Assembly (NCBI GenBank): GCA_903822975.1 | Contig: CAIJRD010000011.1 | Location: forward strand, 62,001 to 126,000 | Direction: 5' to 3' | Length of the DNA stretch: 64,000 nucleotides | Source: an uncultured Sinobacteraceae bacterium | Lineage (GTDB): Bacteria > Pseudomonadota > Gammaproteobacteria > Nevskiales > Nevskiaceae | Shown here: positions 63,377-64,000 of the stretch, one piece after another | Position numbering within the stretch: the first letter of the stretch is position 1 | Layout: the number at the start of each line of letters is the position of its first letter | Notes under the pieces: generated by a model | Databases searched by the model: none | What the model was told of the DNA's origin: nothing | Seen by the model: the letters and a program-made list of their open reading frames with translations, nothing else | Program-made: the position numbers and the translations under genes

Positions 63377-64000
63377 ATGCGGGGAAACATGCTGGGACGT
63401 ACGCGGCTGAGCGCGGTGGGGCTATTGACGATGCTGGCTGCGCCGATGTCGACATTCGCCGACTCCGGTCCTTATCTCGGCATTCAGGCCGGCGCCGGAA
63501 TCCAGGACAGCAGTACCCTTTCACTCAGCGGTGGCACTGCAAGCTCCGGCATGCTCAAGTTCAAGCCGGGTCCGGCCGGCGGCCTCGTCGGTGGCTATAC
63601 GTTCGAGAATGGCCTTCGCCCGGAAATCGCCATCGACTATCAGCGCAATGATTTGAAAAACGTCGGCGGAAACAACAGCGCGGCAAGAGCCACCGCCAGC
63701 CTGTACTACAACACCGCGATCGACGGCTATTATTTCTACCTGGGTGGCGGCGCGGGCTACGCGCGCGTGAGCCTCCACGTGGACCAGTCTGGCGGCGACG
63801 ACGATTACCAGCCGATCTACTCAGCCGGCACCGGATTCGGTGTCGCCGCAACCCCGCACATTCTGCTCGGCGTTGATTACCGCTACATCGGCGCGATCGA
63901 CAAAATCCATGTCGCACTCGATTCCACCGGCGGGCCGGTCAACGGCGACTATCACTACCGCAGCAGCGTAATCACATTCGCAATGCGCTACTCGTTCGGC
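63377..64000 (+). CDS. Outer-membrane beta-barrel protein, cut by window end
   Basis: 208 codons visible, open at the right edge. Signal peptide (about 1-29, STFADS), then alternating strands of an OmpA-like 8-strand barrel: YLGIQAGAGIQD, GGLVGGYTFENGLRPEIAIDYQRND, YYFYLGGGAGYARVSLHV, FGVAATPHILLGVDYRYIG, and a final FAMRYSFG, so it is probably complete but for a last residue or stop. GGGG lies six bases before the ATG. Small porin-like or adhesive outer-membrane protein; exact role unknown. Confidence 0.85.
   Translation, partial: MRGNMLGRTRLSAVGLLTMLAAPMSTFADSGPYLGIQAGAGIQDSSTLSLSGGTASSGMLKFKPGPAGGLVGGYTFENGLRPEIAIDYQRNDLKNVGGNNSAARATASLYYNTAIDGYYFYLGGGAGYARVSLHVDQSGGDDDYQPIYSAGTGFGVAATPHILLGVDYRYIGAIDKIHVALDSTGGPVNGDYHYRSSVITFAMRYSFG

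Overview
The window is GC-rich chromosomal DNA from a Gammaproteobacterium. Gene order supports this: lon-hupB-ppiD, methyltransferase-rnhA-dnaQ beside gloB, nudJ-mnmA and fadBA are all gammaproteobacterial neighbourhoods. The lipid-linked genes (wax ester synthase/DGAT-like acyltransferase, phasin-like protein, fadBA), the PQQ alcohol dehydrogenase, the type II secretion genes with a rhombosortase and a TPR/ExbB/ExbD cluster suggest a free-living Xanthomonadales/Nevskiales-like organism; this placement is inference. No rRNA, CRISPR array, phage or insertion sequence was seen.

Layout: 1-1014 holds the start of fabD behind a rhombosortase gene. 1052-6855 is a type II secretion block gspGHIJKLMN (pseudopilins G-K and inner-membrane L, M, N; C, D, E, F absent here), followed by nudJ and mnmA. 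8638-10794 is a PQQ/cytochrome c alcohol dehydrogenase. 11124-17186 is acyl-CoA metabolism (zinc-free MDR oxidoreductase, hotdog DUF4442 protein, crotonase, fadA, fadB). 17389-22480 has a phasin-like protein, an ArsR-methyltransferase fusion, dnaQ, rnhA, a methyltransferase and gloB.

22610-31704 is the most interesting locus: a tightly packed plus-strand operon for an exported protein, a periplasmic TPR protein, two TPR lipoproteins, a small exported protein, an ExbB/TolQ, two ExbD/TolR and a TonB/AgmX-like energy transducer, with fabI just behind. It looks like a proton-motive-force-driven, envelope-spanning machine related in parts list to Myxococcus Agl-Glt/Nfs systems; its task here is unknown.

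32573-39272 is a dicarboxylate/amino-acid symporter, ppiD, tRNA-Asp, tRNA-Val, hupB and lon, all on the minus strand. 39705-43313 encodes an APC-type permease fused to HAMP-PAS-GGDEF-EAL, a putative transporter-sensor for cyclic di-GMP. Then come a desaturase divergent from a PaaX-like regulator, a 1080-residue class III cyclase/AAA/TPR signalling protein, a 5'-3' exonuclease and a WS/DGAT-like enzyme. 52-64 kb is looser and more accessory: small exported proteins, a sugar transferase, a MarR regulator, an AlgX/AlgJ-like SGNH protein, an S53 (sedolisin) protease, a small lipoprotein, a DUF1223 protein and an outer-membrane beta-barrel cut by the window end.

A second unusual layer is non-coding: at least seven intergenic arrays of short tandem repeats (unit 6, 10, 10, 11, 12, 13 and 15 bp), each with its own unrelated unit, scattered between genes.
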